From: Platanthera guangdongensis
Taxonomy: Eukaryota > Streptophyta > Magnoliopsida > Asparagales > Orchidaceae
Length of the DNA: 64,000 nucleotides
Direction: 5' to 3'
NCBI GenBank assembly: GCA_039583875.1
Contig: CM077166.1
Span: 91,696,564-91,760,563 of the forward strand
The notes below the pieces were generated by a model. It made no database searches. It saw only the letters and a list, made by a program, of their open reading frames with translations, and was not told the DNA's origin. Position numbers and translations under genes: made by a program. Below, piece after piece: positions 44,500 to 56,083 of the stretch; within the stretch, counting starts at the first letter, position 1; every line of letters starts with the position of its first letter.

Positions 44500-46003
44500 T
44501 GGTTTAACCCTACTTGTGATTTGGGCTAGGTTCACTATTAGGATTGTTAAGATGACCTAACATGTATAGTCTAGGGTCATAAGTTAGTTCCATGGTTAAG
44601 GTCAGTCACATGAGGTTAGATAGTTGGATCCTACCTTCTGGAAGATTTCAAAGATAGAAGACTTTAGAGATAAGGCAGTTTAAAGAATGCAAAAAAGGCG
44701 TTCGACGATAGGTGAACTCGGCTCGACGATCGACGATCTCAGATTGAAGAACTCAGAATTCCTTCTCTGAGTTACACTCGACGAAAGTTTAGCTGAGGTC
44801 AATGAACTATGATCTCATATCAGAAGTCAGCTCGACGATAACTGAGCTCTAGTTGATGAACTCCGATCTTTTCTCAGAATCTCAGGACGACGAAAGCCAT
44901 CATCAGTTCGACGAACTCCAGGCTCTGGTCGACGAAATGCAGGCGCTATTCAATGATTTCCAGACAGTGTCTTAGGCAGTTAGCAGAATATTTTCAGGCT
45001 CAATTTCAGGATATTCTGAAGGCAGAATATTTAATGGCTTAATTGCAGGCCGCCATAACTCTGATATTTAATACTCAATATTCATATGAATATAGTTGTT
45101 TAGAGACATCATTAAATATATATTTAATCACAAAGTTCTTATTTCCATTCTAACCATTTTCCAAAGCAGTTACCTTCTTGGGAATTCTCCAGCCGTTTCA
45201 TGATTAATGAATTCAAATATTTGAATTCTTCTCTTGATTAAGATACTGAGGCTCAGAAGGTTTCTGCAATAGTAACAGAAAGAGACTGAGACAAAACATC
45301 TTGTTCATCATCTCCTATTTCATGCTTTTCTTCCAGCAACACATCTTTAATATCATACCAAAAGTTCATTGTCTCAGAAACATTTACTAGAAGAAGAAGT
45401 TCTCAAGAAGGACTACACCCTGAAGCAAAGCTTGCACTCCTGATCAAATTTATACAATACAGGGGGGGCTTTAATAACATCAACAAATCCACTAGTCTTC
45501 TCAGAGATTTGAGACAGAGAAGACGACATCATTTTTATTTTATTTCACTATGTACACGGTTATAAATCCCTTCAAAAGTTAAACCTTTTTATTCACAAGT
45601 CACCTGATCAAAAGACTTGGGTTTGGTTTTTGGGCACCTGATCAAAAGCTCAATGGGTTGCTAGATCTCCCATAGAAAATAGATCTTGTGGTGACAGGGC
45701 ACCTGATCAAAAACCTATGGTGGCAGTGCACCTGAGCAAAAACCTGTAGTGGATTCCAACCAGGGTGGTAGAAGAGTGGATGTACCCAGGTTTATTGTGG
45801 AACCACTATAGATTACTTGTGTCGTCTGGTAGTGCTTTTACTTGTTTATTTTCTATGTTCTGATATTTCTCTTTATATATATATATATATATATATATCT
45901 GTGTGTGTGTATCACCTATTTTAATCCGCTATAAAAATAAAGTAAAAATTTAAAATACTTTATTCACCCCCCTCTAAAGATAGTTAGACCTATCCCTCAC
46001 TTT
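44500..46003 (+). repeat. Element A 3' LTR
   Basis: Begins TGGTTTAACCCTA, a diverged version of the B and C LTR start. It holds a TCGACGA array (44698-44945), five CACCTGATCAAAA-type repeats (45596-45740), GGATGTACCCAGG...GGAACCACTATA (45778-45811), a (TA)n run (45874-45898) and an end CCCTCACTTTT near 46003 where CTTTCA is expected. The end is placed by alignment to B and C. Confidence 0.82.
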
Positions 46004-46545
46004 TGGTGGCTAGGTAATGTAAATACTTACCTAGGGTGTGGAAAGATAGAAAACTTTCTATGTCCACAGGCGTTGAGTTAAGGTCATTCACTCAACGCCA
46101 GATGACTTATAGCATTGTATGAAGCATATACAATCAATGACATGAGGTGGCAAGCTGAGAAAGTGGCCAAGTCCACAGGCGTTGAGTGAAGGTCATTCAC
46201 TCAATGCCATACAGTTCGACGAACTCCGAACCCAGTTCGACGAACTCTGAGCTCAGTGATAGTTTGTTTTGTATTTAAGCTATTAGAGTTTTGTTTAGGT
46301 CTTTATTATGCAAATCTTGTCTTATTAGCTTATATGTCCCCTCCTCTTGTATTTATTTATGCCACTAATATTTTTGTTCTCTTTTGCAGGTTTTCTCAAT
46401 TTTCAGCCAAAATGACCTGACAGGACCACAAACACGGCCGTGTCATGGGGTGTGTCACTTGTTCCCAAAGAATCAACCACCAGTGGAAAGTTTAGAGTTC
46501 ATCCCGACCAGGACACGTCCTCCAACATGGCCGTGTCGCTGGTCG
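46004..46545. repeat. Probable LTR or leader of the Athila/Tat-like element H, left of J
   Basis: No gene. It contains two 31-bp hairpins with arms GGCGTTGAGT and complement (46069-46099, 46178-46208), two TTCGACGAACTC copies (46216-46248) and ACACGGCCGTGTC palindromes (46430-46545). It continues at 48303 after J with the same ACACGG motif. The start of this LTR is not in the window. Confidence 0.5.
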
Positions 46546-47760
46546 GATCCTTCTTGTGGACATACTTCACAACAGGGTAGTGTTGCAGCTCGGATGATCC
46601 GTTGGTTAACGGAGACCTGCAAGTGTTGGCTTCAGAGTAAAGGCGTTCCGAAGGCTCTTTGGGCGGAAGGAATAGCCTGTGCTACTCATGTCATCAACCG
46701 GATGCCTCTTAGTCCGATCATAATGAAGACTCCTTATGAGCTAATGTTCGGAGTGAAGCCCTCAGTGAAGCACCTTCGGGTGTTTGGATCTACCTGCTAT
46801 ATACACTCTCCGGGTGCTCTCAAAACAAAGCTAGTCTTTGTAGGGTATGATGAGCAGAGAAGAAGATGGAGGTGTATGGATCCTGCGACGAAGAAACTCA
46901 TAGTGTCGAGAGACATTGTTTTCGATGAGTTGACGCCGTATTGGGGTAGCTCTTATGTGGAGCTAGAGATAAGCAGGTCAGATGGTGGGCTGAAGGAGGC
47001 TGCTGCTAAGGAAGTGGAGTTGCCTGAGTCACCAGGTGCTCCAGGTTGTTCTAGCTCCGGGGCAAAGGCGTCAGAGTCAGGAAGAAGGGGGAGCGATGCT
47101 CCAGGACCTTCTGGCTCAAAGGCGGAGGCTTCCTGTTCAGTGTTCCAGGCAGTTCATGTTCAAGAGGGAAGTCTTCTGGTTCAGGTAGCAGGGGGAGCGT
47201 TGCTCCAGGTGCTCTTGGTTCCAGTAAGGAGGCGTCTTGTTCAGGAACAAAGGGAGCATTGTTCCGGGTTTGCCCGGGAACGGAGCTGGTTCAAAAGCAG
47301 CGGAGGTGGTTAGCCATGATCAGGTTCTTCGGAGATCGAAGAGGATCAGTAAGCCACCAGCTCGATATAGCGAAGGGAACACGGCGGACTTGGTCCCGTG
47401 TTTCCTTGTTAGCCCTCAGGTCGAGCAAGGGACTTCTGGCTGTGATGACCCCACTAGAATCAAGGAGGTGGTTGACACCAAGTCTGATGAGGTGACTTCT
47501 CTCAGAGGCAACGACGCTTGGGCTTCTGGATCCAAGGAAGTTGGTGATTCTCCTATGATGCATGAGTGGAGGTTGAAGCTAAAGAAGGCAGAGGGAAGCA
47601 TGGCTCCTTTTGGGAGATGCTGGAGGGCTCCCTCATGGTCCATGATATGCAGGGCGAGGACTATGTCTTGGACATTTCTTCGTAGATGCTATCGGAAGGA
47701 CCAGGTGCAAGGTTACGGGAGCTGCTGGAGTTATTCACCACTTCTCACTTCAAGGGGGAG
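46546..47760 (+). pseudogene. Element J pol remnant: integrase C-terminal half
   Basis: The frame from about 46558 reads through the catalytic-Glu end of the integrase core; the usual Glu is replaced (VAARMIRWLTE). It continues with ALWAEGIACATHVINR, TPYELMFG, LRVFGSTCY and VFVGYDE boxes typical of copia integrase. A Gly/Ser-rich linker follows with a frame change at about 47240. Only scraps of the normal RT region are seen before a final LRELLELFTTS-like end and the polypurine tract AAGGGGGAG (47752-47760). Confidence 0.75.
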
Positions 47761-48302
47761 TGTTGAATTCTGTGAAGTGAAAGTGGATGAATGGAAGGCT
47801 TGGGAAACCTATCCGCGCGGACTACGCGGACTGGGTTGGCGGACTGCTAGGTCGGCAGGGATGTTGCAGGCGGTCTTCTCTTTGGCGACTTGGTTCGGGG
47901 TTCAGGAAGTCGCCGGTTTCATGCGGACTGTTCCTTTCGGTGGCGCAGCTTGTGCGGTCTGGCGGCGTGCAGACCGGCGGTGAAGAGCTAAGCATTGGAG
48001 TAAGGGTGAGTCCGCGCGGCTTGGGTTGCGGTCTGGCGACCTGGCGGACTGAGCGGACTCCACAGCAGTAGGTCGGCGGCTTAATTGTTTGAGTCCGCGC
48101 GGCTTGTTTTTTGTTCTTGTCTTTGTAACTGTCTCTGCTCTCCCGGTGTTGGGTTTTGGTGAAGCATGTCTCGCCATGTATGTCTCGCCTTGTAAAGAAG
48201 TTTGCTCTTGATCAATAAAGAAGCTTGTGCTGCATGTGTTGCTGGTTGTTACTGCTTTGTTGAGATAACCACTGTTAACTCCACGATCCGGGACTTTCAA
48301 CA
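47761..48302 (+). repeat. Element J 3' LTR
   Basis: 542 bp from TGTTGAATTC to CTTTCAACA. It repeats TCCGCGCGG (about 47812, 48012, 48092) and GGCGGACTG motifs, and has AATAAA at 48214 as a possible poly(A) signal. Confidence 0.85.
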
Positions 48303-49230
48303 TATAAGTGGGCGTATTCTCCTTCGGTTTGTTGAGTTTTCAGCAGGGTATTCTTTTGTTGAATTTTAACAGTGTCATGCTGGCCGTGTCAACATGAGCC
48401 GTGTCCCCAGGATACGATGACTTTCCAGCGAAGGACACGGCCACCAACACTGTTGTGTCACCAGGCGTGTCACCACCTCATCAATGCATGCAGCCCGCCA
48501 TTAATGCACCCCAGTCAAAGCCCATCAACCACATAGGAAACGACTACTAACACGGTCGTATCGTCGGCTGTGTCAGCATGGGCGTGTCTGCCGATTCCAC
48601 ATTGCAATGATCATTTCTCGCCAGAACCATAGCCCAAAATCAACCAGCATGGGACACGGCCACTAACATGGCCGTGTCACCGTCCATGTCACCTCCTCTT
48701 GAATTTCTGTAAATTCAGACTCCTGCTTGAGTCCAGAGAGTTTTTGTTGAGTGGGGGAGGTGCCGCACTTTTGGTTTCTGAAGTTTTTCATGCTTTTTCT
48801 ATCTCTCTCCCTCTTTCTCATTTTAGTTTTTCCTAATTCTAGTTTAGTTTAAGCTTTTGTACTAGCCTTTGTAATTACTTTAGTTGCTAATGGTAGGGCT
48901 AGAATAGGATTTTACTTTTCATACACTTCTAATCTCTTATTTTCAAGTTCTGAGATCCAACCCTTCAGTGTAATCGTTTCTTTTATGATCTCTTTATTTT
49001 TAGTACAATCACCTCTCTTTTTATTTCCTTTTTTAAGCGCGTTTACTTTTCCCCTTAACCCTAAGATTTCCGTCGATAAAATAATAGCTTTCGTTTGAGT
49101 AAGCTTACTCAACAGTTCCCGGATTTAAATACAACACTTGTGTCCCCTTGCTACAGTTCGATAGGTATACTTGCCTAATTGGATTGCTAGTTTGGCTGTT
49201 CTCTATTCTTAAGCGAAAGGCCGGCCAACC
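48303..49230 (+). repeat. Element H (Athila/Tat-like) 5' LTR, right part
   Basis: No gene. ACACGGCC / GGCCGTGTCA palindromes occur at 48370-48695. Further right it is T-rich and ends CCGGCCAACCA directly before the spacer AGTTTT and the PBS. A 66-codon Lys-rich frame on the minus strand (48912-49112) has no recognisable domain. Confidence 0.6.
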
Positions 49231-49237
49231 AAGTTTT

Positions 49238-49257
49238 TGGCGTCATTGCCGGGGAAC
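49238..49257 (+). other. Element H primer binding site
   Basis: TGGCGTCATTGCCGGGGAAC. Athila/Tat elements are known to use a TGGCGCCGTTGCCGGGGA type site (tRNA-Asp-like); this copy has two mismatches. Confidence 0.8.
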
Positions 49258-49599
49258 AACTTTCGTTGATAAATTGAAAACACGAACCTATTAATTTTTT
49301 CATTTCTCTTTCTCATCCTCCTTTTAAAAAATTTAAAAATCAAAAAAATTTATTACCGCTCATAATAGAAACCCGCTTCACAATTTTTCTACACCACATA
49401 AATCTCTCAAAAAGGGAAAAGCGGTTTTAAGTGCCGGTATCTTCTCTAGTACCTTGCGAACCCATCACCGAGTAGCCCTTCGGAAGTTCGGGAGTTAAAA
49501 CATAAAAAAAATCTATTTCAAAAAATCTTATTAACCCTCTTTTCTAGTTTATTTATTTCTCTTCCTTCTCTTCTCTTCTTTTAGTGCACGACACGCGGG
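49258..49599 (+). other. Element H leader
   Basis: AT-rich untranslated leader between the PBS and gag. I see no gene or clear motif in it. Confidence 0.6.
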
Positions 49600-51097
49600 A
49601 ATCTGAAAGATATTTTAGATCTGGACCACGAAATTGAGCGTACTCTTCGGAGAAGATCGCGGTTTCAAGGCCCTACTTTCCAAATACCGGTTGAGGATTC
49701 CGAGTCATTTTCTACTTTAAGAATGGAAGAACCCCACGTAGTGGAAGTCATGCAATGGCCTATGTCTTATTATGCATGACTGAAACGCGAGGGTCCTGAA
49801 TCTAGCATAGTTCAACCTGCAATAACTAATAATAATTACGAACTGAAGCATAGCATAATTCAAATGGTGCAGTAGTATGTGCAATTTGACGGACTTCAAG
49901 ATGAAGATCCAAACACACATAGAGCAAGCTTTCTTGAGATTTGTGACACCTTCAAGATAAATGGTGTCACAAATGATGCTATTAGGCTAAGATTATTTCC
50001 TTTCTCCCTTAGAACTAAGGCTAAGTAGTGGCTGAACACTCTACCTAAAAATAGCATCACAACCTGGACTCAATTAACTGAAAAATTTTTGGTGAAGTAT
50101 TTTCAGCCAGCTAAAACTGCAAAACTTAGGAACAACATTTCTGCCTTTGGACAAATAGACTCTGAAACCTTATATGAAACCTGGGAAAGATTTAAAGAAT
50201 TATTAAGATGATGCCCACATCACGCGCTACCTATATGGTTGCAGGTGCAGAGGTTTTATAACGGGCTAAATCAAAGTACAAAGCAAATGATAGACGCAGC
50301 TTCCGGTGGTACTTTAAACCACAAAACCCCGGAAGCAGCTCTTGAGATTTCTGAGGACATGACCATGAACACCTACCAATTGAATGTGCCTAGGTCCCGC
50401 CCAAACAAACCTGCAGGTATATTTGAAGTTGACAACGTCTCCCAGCTAGCTCTGCAAGTAAAAATATTAAGCAAAAAAATTACGGAGCTGACTGCTGCCT
50501 CCGCACCTTAGGTATGGGAACCTGCAACTACTGCTCCAGAACAATTAGATTATGTTAATAATAATATGCCTAGAATTGCTTTTAATAATTTTTCTATTGC
50601 GAATTTTCATCCTCTTGATTTTGTTTTTCCAAATATTTATAATCCTGCTTTAAGAAATCACCCGAAATTTTCGCGGAGTAATCCATCAAACGCAATGCGC
50701 CCACCACCAGAAAATGATTTTTCTGCACCACCTCCACCTCTTCAGAACTTTCCAAAACCTCCAAGCTTGGAGGAGTTACTTTCTAAATATATCACCACAA
50801 ATGACGCTACTATAAGAACCTTAATCGGGTCCGTAAAAAGTCTAGAAAATCAAGTAGGACAACTCCTAAAACTAATTTCTGAGCGACCCGCAGGCTCTCT
50901 TCCTTCCATTACCAAGCCTAACCCGAGAGAGCAAGCGAAAGCTATAAGTATTCGGAGTAGGAAGCAAGTTCCAGGTATGGTAAGTGAAGGGCCCGAGGCA
51001 TGCTCCGCTCTCGCTTTAAGAAAATCAAAGCTCCGCTCCCGTTTTAAAAATTCCACCCTCTGCTGAAGAAGAAGTTATCACCCCCGTTTTAGAAAAA
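49600..51097 (+). pseudogene. Element H gag (Athila/Tat type), broken by element E
   Basis: The frame starts near 49600 without a clear ATG. The retrotrans-gag domain spans about 49875-50330 (DPNTHRASFLEICDTFK, IRLRLFPFSLR, WERFKELL and VQRFYNGLNQSTKQMIDAA boxes). A Pro-rich, coiled-coil-like region follows to 51066 (SVKSLENQVGQL). In-frame stops appear near 49780, 49875, 50027, 50210 and 50510. The gene is cut at 51097 by E and continues at 56461. It encoded the capsid protein of an old element. Confidence 0.82.
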
Positions 51098-51469
51098 TGT
51101 TAGAAAGTAGCGAAAAAGAGAGAACAAGCGGATAAACTTTTGAATAATCGAAATTTTATTATCCAAAAAAGATATCATTTACAAAGGTATGGCCTCCCTT
51201 ATATAGAATGGAGGAGATAAGAAAGAGAGTATACAAACAATGTGGGACTAAACATTTACAGTACTGAGCGGCTAGAATAAAGGTGACCGCACAGGCCGCG
51301 CGGTTAGACAGATGGGTTAACCGCTCGGCAACTCCAGCAGGATAGAACAGGCCGCAATGGTAGACCGCCAGACTGCTCGGCCAACAAACCGCTGGATCAG
51401 ACCGCTAAGCCGCCGGGTCAACAAACCACTGGATCAGACCGCTAAGCCGCCCGGTCAAATACTTCAACA
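51098..51469 (-). repeat. Element E 3' LTR
   Basis: Plus-strand ends are TGTTAGAAAG and CTTCAACA. It contains a direct duplication of GCTGGATCAGACCGCTAAGC near its plus-strand right end. Confidence 0.95.
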
Positions 51470-51478
51470 CTCCCCCTC
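51470..51478 (-). other. Element E polypurine tract
   Basis: Coding-strand GAGGGGGAG overlaps the pol stop codon and touches the LTR start TGTTGAAG. Confidence 0.85.
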
Positions 51479-54400
51479 AAGCTGGAGCATAGATATCAAT
51501 CATGCCCAGCTTGTCACAAATGCGGAAGAAGGAAGTAGAAACCGGCTTGGTGAAGATATCTGCCAATTCCTTGTCAGAGGTGACAAAAGGAGTACAAATC
51601 TGTTTCTTCAAAATCTCTTCCCGAATGAAGTGACAGTCAACCTCTATATGCTTTGTTCTCTCATGGAAGACCGGATTTCTGGATATGTGTATAGCGGCCT
51701 TGTTGTCACAGAACATAGGGAGAGGACAGTCATATACCTCGCCCAGGTCAAGCATGAGAGCCCGCAACCACTTTAACTCACATGTGGTTGACGCCATACT
51801 CCGGTATTCGGCTTCGGCACTGGATCTGGAGACAACAGACTGTTTCTTGCTCTTCCAACTCACGATATTACCTCCAACAAAGGTACAAAAACATGATGTG
51901 GATTTACGATCGCCTTTGTCGTCCGCGTAACTTGAATCTGAGTAGGCCTCAACCCTCAGATGACCATTCTTCTGAAAGAGTAACCCTCTGCCTGGTGCTG
52001 CTTTGATATACTCTAAAATCTTCAGGGCGGACTGAAGATGGCACTCCCTGGGAGCTTGCATAAACTGACTGACCTTGCCTACAGCATAGGCGATGTCGGG
52101 TCTAGTCACCGTGAGATAGATGTGTTTGTCTACCAAACGTCTGTACCTTGTGACATCAGATAGAAGAGGAGAGTCATCCGTCCACGTTTTGTCTTCTCCA
52201 ACAGCCATGGCAAAACGAGCTGGTTTGGCACCTGTCAATCCTGCTTCTCGTAGAAGATCAAGGGCATACTTCCGTTGAGAGAGAACCAAGGAGTCAAGTT
52301 TCTGAGAGATTTCTATCCCCAAAAAGTATTTCGGGGAGCCCATATCCTTCGTGACCAAGTGCTGACGGAGGTGCTTCTTCGTCAAGTCCACCCCATCTCG
52401 GTCATCGCCAATAAGGAGAATATCATCCATATATACGGCCAAAACCACCAGTCCCGAGGCCGTTTTGCGAATGAATAAGGAGTGATCGGCCGAACTCCTT
52501 TGAAAGCCGATGGTAGCCACAATACCACTGAATTTGTCGAACCATGCCCGAGGGCTCTGCTTTAGGCCATAAATGGCCTTCTTCAAATGACATACATGTG
52601 TCTCCCCCTGAGCAACATACCCAGGAGGTTGCTCCATATAGACGTCCTCCTGAAGATCGCCATAAAGAAAGGTATTCTTCACATCAAGCTGGGAAATAGC
52701 CCAAGCCCGGTTAACAGCCACAGAAAAGAGAACCCGGTTGGTGCTGAGGCGAGCAACCGGAGAGAAGGTATCAAAGTAATCAATGCCGTAAGTCTGAGTG
52801 AAGCCCTTGGCCACCAGCCGGGCTTTGTAGCGATCCACAGTGCCGTCGGGGCGAAACTTCACAACGAAGACCCAGCGACAGCCAACCATATCAGTGCCCA
52901 CGGGAGGAGGAACCATGGTCCAGGTACCCAGTTCAGTAAGAGTAGCCATCTCCTCATCCATGGCAGACTTCCAATGAGGGAGAGCAAGAGCCTCCTAGTA
53001 GGTACGGGGAGTAGAAGTAGCAGAGATAGCCAAGGCAAAACACCTGCGAGAAGGAGAAAGCTGATCATAGGAAACAACAGATGTGAGCGGGTGTTGAGTA
53101 CACGCCCGCACCCCTTTGCAAAGGGCAATGGGAACATCCAGGTCAACGGGAGCGTCAGCGACGGGAGCGTCAGCGACCGGAGCGTCCGTGGCGGAGAAGG
53201 CTGGCCCGGGACTAGAGAGAGACGACAGCGGAGAGGAGGGTGGAGGGGTGGGTGGGGAGACGGATTGGGAAGGAGTCGGTGGAGGAGGAGACGAAGGTGG
53301 GAAAACGTCGAGAGGTGTGGAAGGAACGGAGATATCAGAAGGAAGAGAAGAGGGAGGAGAGAAATAGGAAGCATTTTCGAAAAAAGACACATCCGCGGAG
53401 ACAAACTGCTTGCGGAGAAGGGGGTCAAAGCAGCAATAGCCTTTTTGAGTGGTAGAGTACCCCAAAAAGACACACTTGGTGGAACGTGGGGAAAGCTTGT
53501 CGCGGGTAGTGGAGGGAGCGTTGACAAAGGCCGTACAGTCAAAGACACGGAGAGGAAGAGGAAAAGGTTCCTGGTGGGTGTAGAGAAGGGAGAAGGGAGT
53601 CTGGCCGTGGAGAACCGTGGAGGGAAGACGATTGATGAGATAGCAGGCGAGGAGCACAGCGTAGCCCCAGTAGGAGCGAGGGACGTGCATCTGCGTCATG
53701 AGAGTACGAGCAACATCAAGCAGGTGACGGTTTTTATGCTCCGCCACCCCATTCTGCTGGGAGGTGTAAACACAAGTCGTTTGATGAAGGAGGCCATGTT
53801 GGTGAAAGAACGCGGAGAACTCATGAGTCAGATATTCCTTGGCATTATCAGAACGTAAGACTTTAATAGAAATAGCAAATTGAGTCTTAATAATAAAGTA
53901 AAATGATTGCCAAACAGAAAATAGTTCAGAGCGATCTTTTAACAGATACACCCAGGTACATCGAGAAAAATCATCGATAAAAGTGACAAAATAGGAACTG
54001 CCCCGACCAACTGTGAGGGTAGGAGCAGGACCCCATACATCAGAATGAATAAGATCAAATATGCGAGAGGAGCCACGGCCTTGCTTCGGTGGGAAGGAGG
54101 AGCGATGATGTTTGCCAAGCTGACACGCATCACAGTTGAGCGGAGAACTGGTAGGAGGTAAGTGGGGCAGAAGCTGGCGAAGAAGCCGAGGAGGAGGATG
54201 TCCAAGATGAAGATGACACTGAAGGAGATCGGTGGAGGAGGAGTAGGCAGATAGAGCGGAAACATCATCGAGGAAGTAGAGGCCGCCGCTCTCAGTCCCA
54301 ATAGCAATCGTCCGCTGGGTCCTCGGGTCCTGAAAAGAACAAGTAGTGGGAGTGAATAAGACGGAGCACTGAAGTTGCCGGCATAAAGTAGTAACTGATA

Positions 54401-55520
54401 ACAAATTGCATGGGAACTTCGGGACATAGAGGGTATCATCCAAGCAAAGCGACGGGGTGAGTTGAACCATGCCCGTCCCATGAACCGGGGACGGGGAACC
54501 ATCCGCCACACGAACCGGGGGTAAGCGGTCATGGGTCTCAAGACGGGAGAAGCAATGAGGGTTGCCCGTCATATGATTTGTGGCACCGGAGTCAATCAGC
54601 CATTTACCTTGGGTAACGACGTGGGCACTACCTGACGTCGTGGCCACAGAGGCAGACGGCCGAGAAGAGGCGGAGGCCGAAGAAGGAGCATCACCGGAAG
54701 GGCGAAGATGAGGATGTATCTGCCAGCAGCGGTCAACAGTATGGCCAGTACGACCACAGTGAGAGCAGAGGAACCGGGATGAACCCCGTCCGCCAGAGGA
54801 GCCGCGGCTACTAGGGCCCCCCCTCTGAGCTTGGTGAGCAAAGGAGTCCTGGGAAGGGGGGGAGGCCAACAGAGGCCGCTGGAGTAGCGAAGTAACAGCG
54901 GCAATGCAAGCCGCAGTGGCATCCAAAGTAGGAGATTCCGCCTCACCCAAGATCTGCTGGCGGATCATATCATAAGAGTCGGGAAGACGAAGAAGATAAC
55001 AAACAACCAGGAGTTCCTGGAAGTATTTGTGCTGGTCGGCCAAGTCCGCGGAGAAGGGGCGATTCTGGAGGATTTCAGCACCAAGAGCCTGAACCTGCTG
55101 ATAAGCCGCAGCCGGGGACATGGAAGGGCGGGCGAAGAGGTCCGCATAGAGAGTATAAATGCGGGACGTCTGGCCCCCCTTAGAATAGAGAGCAGCGAGG
55201 TGAAGCCAGGCGGCCTTGACCGTCTCATCATGGCGAATGACGGGAAGGCACTCATCAGAAAGGCTGTTGGCCAGCCAGGTGCGGACAAGAGCATCACTCG
55301 CATCCCAGTCATCAAACTCAGGAGAGGTGCGAGGAGGAGGGTCATCGGTGAGGTGATGACGCTTGCGTTGAGAACGAAGGAGAAAGGTGAAAGAAACGCT
55401 CCAATCGGGATAGTTGGAGCCAACAAGCTTGGAAAGGGTGCCAAGATTGCCCGAAGGAGGAGGAGGAGAAGGAGCTGCAGGAGTAGTGGTGAGACCGGAG
55501 GTAGTCATAGAACCCGGCAA
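51477..55520 (-). pseudogene. Element E gag-pol polyprotein, one in-frame stop
   Basis: A single frame of about 1347 codons runs from the ATG at 55520 to 51477, interrupted only by TAG at 52997-52995. Order by residue: gag about 30-240; zinc knuckle CSHCGRTGHTVDRC about 252-265; protease DSGA about 310; GAG-pre-integrase HLHLGH about 425; integrase with HSDVWGP, RSDNAKEY and AEHKNR boxes about 490-600; linker; RT with YMDD at residues 177-180 counted from Met 52961; RNase H with SSAEAEYRS. All catalytic boxes look intact. The stop lies between integrase and RT. A point mutation is likelier than programmed readthrough, but both are possible. Confidence 0.93.
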
Positions 55521-56059
55521 GGAGACCGTTGCAGTTAGAAAACAGAAGAAGCCGGGCGAACAGTAGCGGCTAGAAAGAGGTCAAAGGCACAGCGGGGAAG
55601 AGGTCGCGCGGACTGAAAAGGCCGAGCGAACAGAAGAGAGGAGAAGAGCAGGTGACCGCGACCAAGATGCGGGTGAGAAAGGAACAACCCGCACGGTCAG
55701 GCAGATCACAGCAGCAAACCGCGAGTATAGGGACAAGAGGATTGGGAAAAGCAGAAGCGGACAGGGAGAAGAAGTCCGCAGCGGGTAGAGACATGTCACG
55801 CGGACAGAGACAGGCCGCAAAGACTAGGAAGGCGGAGAGGCAAGAAAGAGCAAGGAGCGCGGCGACAAGGAAACAGGTCGCTGCGATGAATAGCAGAAGG
55901 AGAAGAGAACCAAGAAGAAGCAAGCCGCGCGAACAGGGCAGCGGACAGAAACATGCCGCTCGAACAGGGTAGCGGACAGAAGAGAAGGCAAGCCACGAGA
56001 CAGGTCGCAGAAAGCGGAAAACAAGCCGCGAACAACAGAGAGCGCACAGAATCAGGAGG
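55521..56059 (-). other. Element E untranslated leader
   Basis: About 540 bp between PBS and gag ATG. CG-rich, with AAGCCGCGCGAAC-like repeats; short open frames here look accidental. Confidence 0.7.
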
Positions 56060-56083
56060 AAATGACCGTTTGCTCTGATACCA
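56060..56083 (-). other. Element E primer binding site
   Basis: Coding-strand TGGTATCAGAGCAAACGG directly after the 5' LTR; complementary to initiator tRNA-Met. Confidence 0.9.

Larger units (their letters stand above)
1019..46003 (+). mobile_element. Element A: decayed Sirevirus-like Ty1/copia retrotransposon, host of a four-deep nest
   Basis: Plus-strand order is GAG-pre-integrase, integrase, (SINE-derived insertion), reverse transcriptase, RNase H, palindromic spacer, env-like gene (broken by element C), a polypurine tract at 44483-44499 and a 3' LTR at 44500-46003. The 5' LTR and gag are off the window. Copia order (integrase before RT) plus a gene after pol point to the Sirevirus group. 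All reading frames carry stops, fitting the oldest element of this nest. The right end is approximate, because the LTR end is mutated. Confidence 0.85.
46546..48302 (+). mobile_element. Element J: 5'-truncated copia element
   Basis: Begins abruptly inside the integrase region and ends with a complete LTR (47761-48302). There is no 5' LTR, gag or protease, and RT/RNase H are almost wholly missing. It lies inside element H sequence. The left boundary is set by where integrase similarity starts. Confidence 0.7.

Noticed and set aside
48912..49112. 66-codon Lys-rich minus-strand frame
   Set aside because: It has no homologous boxes and sits in the T-rich LTR of element H, where an A-rich complement gives Lys codons by chance.
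52587..53858. 423-codon plus-strand frame overlapping element E
   Set aside because: It lies antisense to a gag-pol frame with all catalytic motifs and is low-complexity Arg/Gly/Glu-rich; it is a shadow frame of the CG-rich linker.
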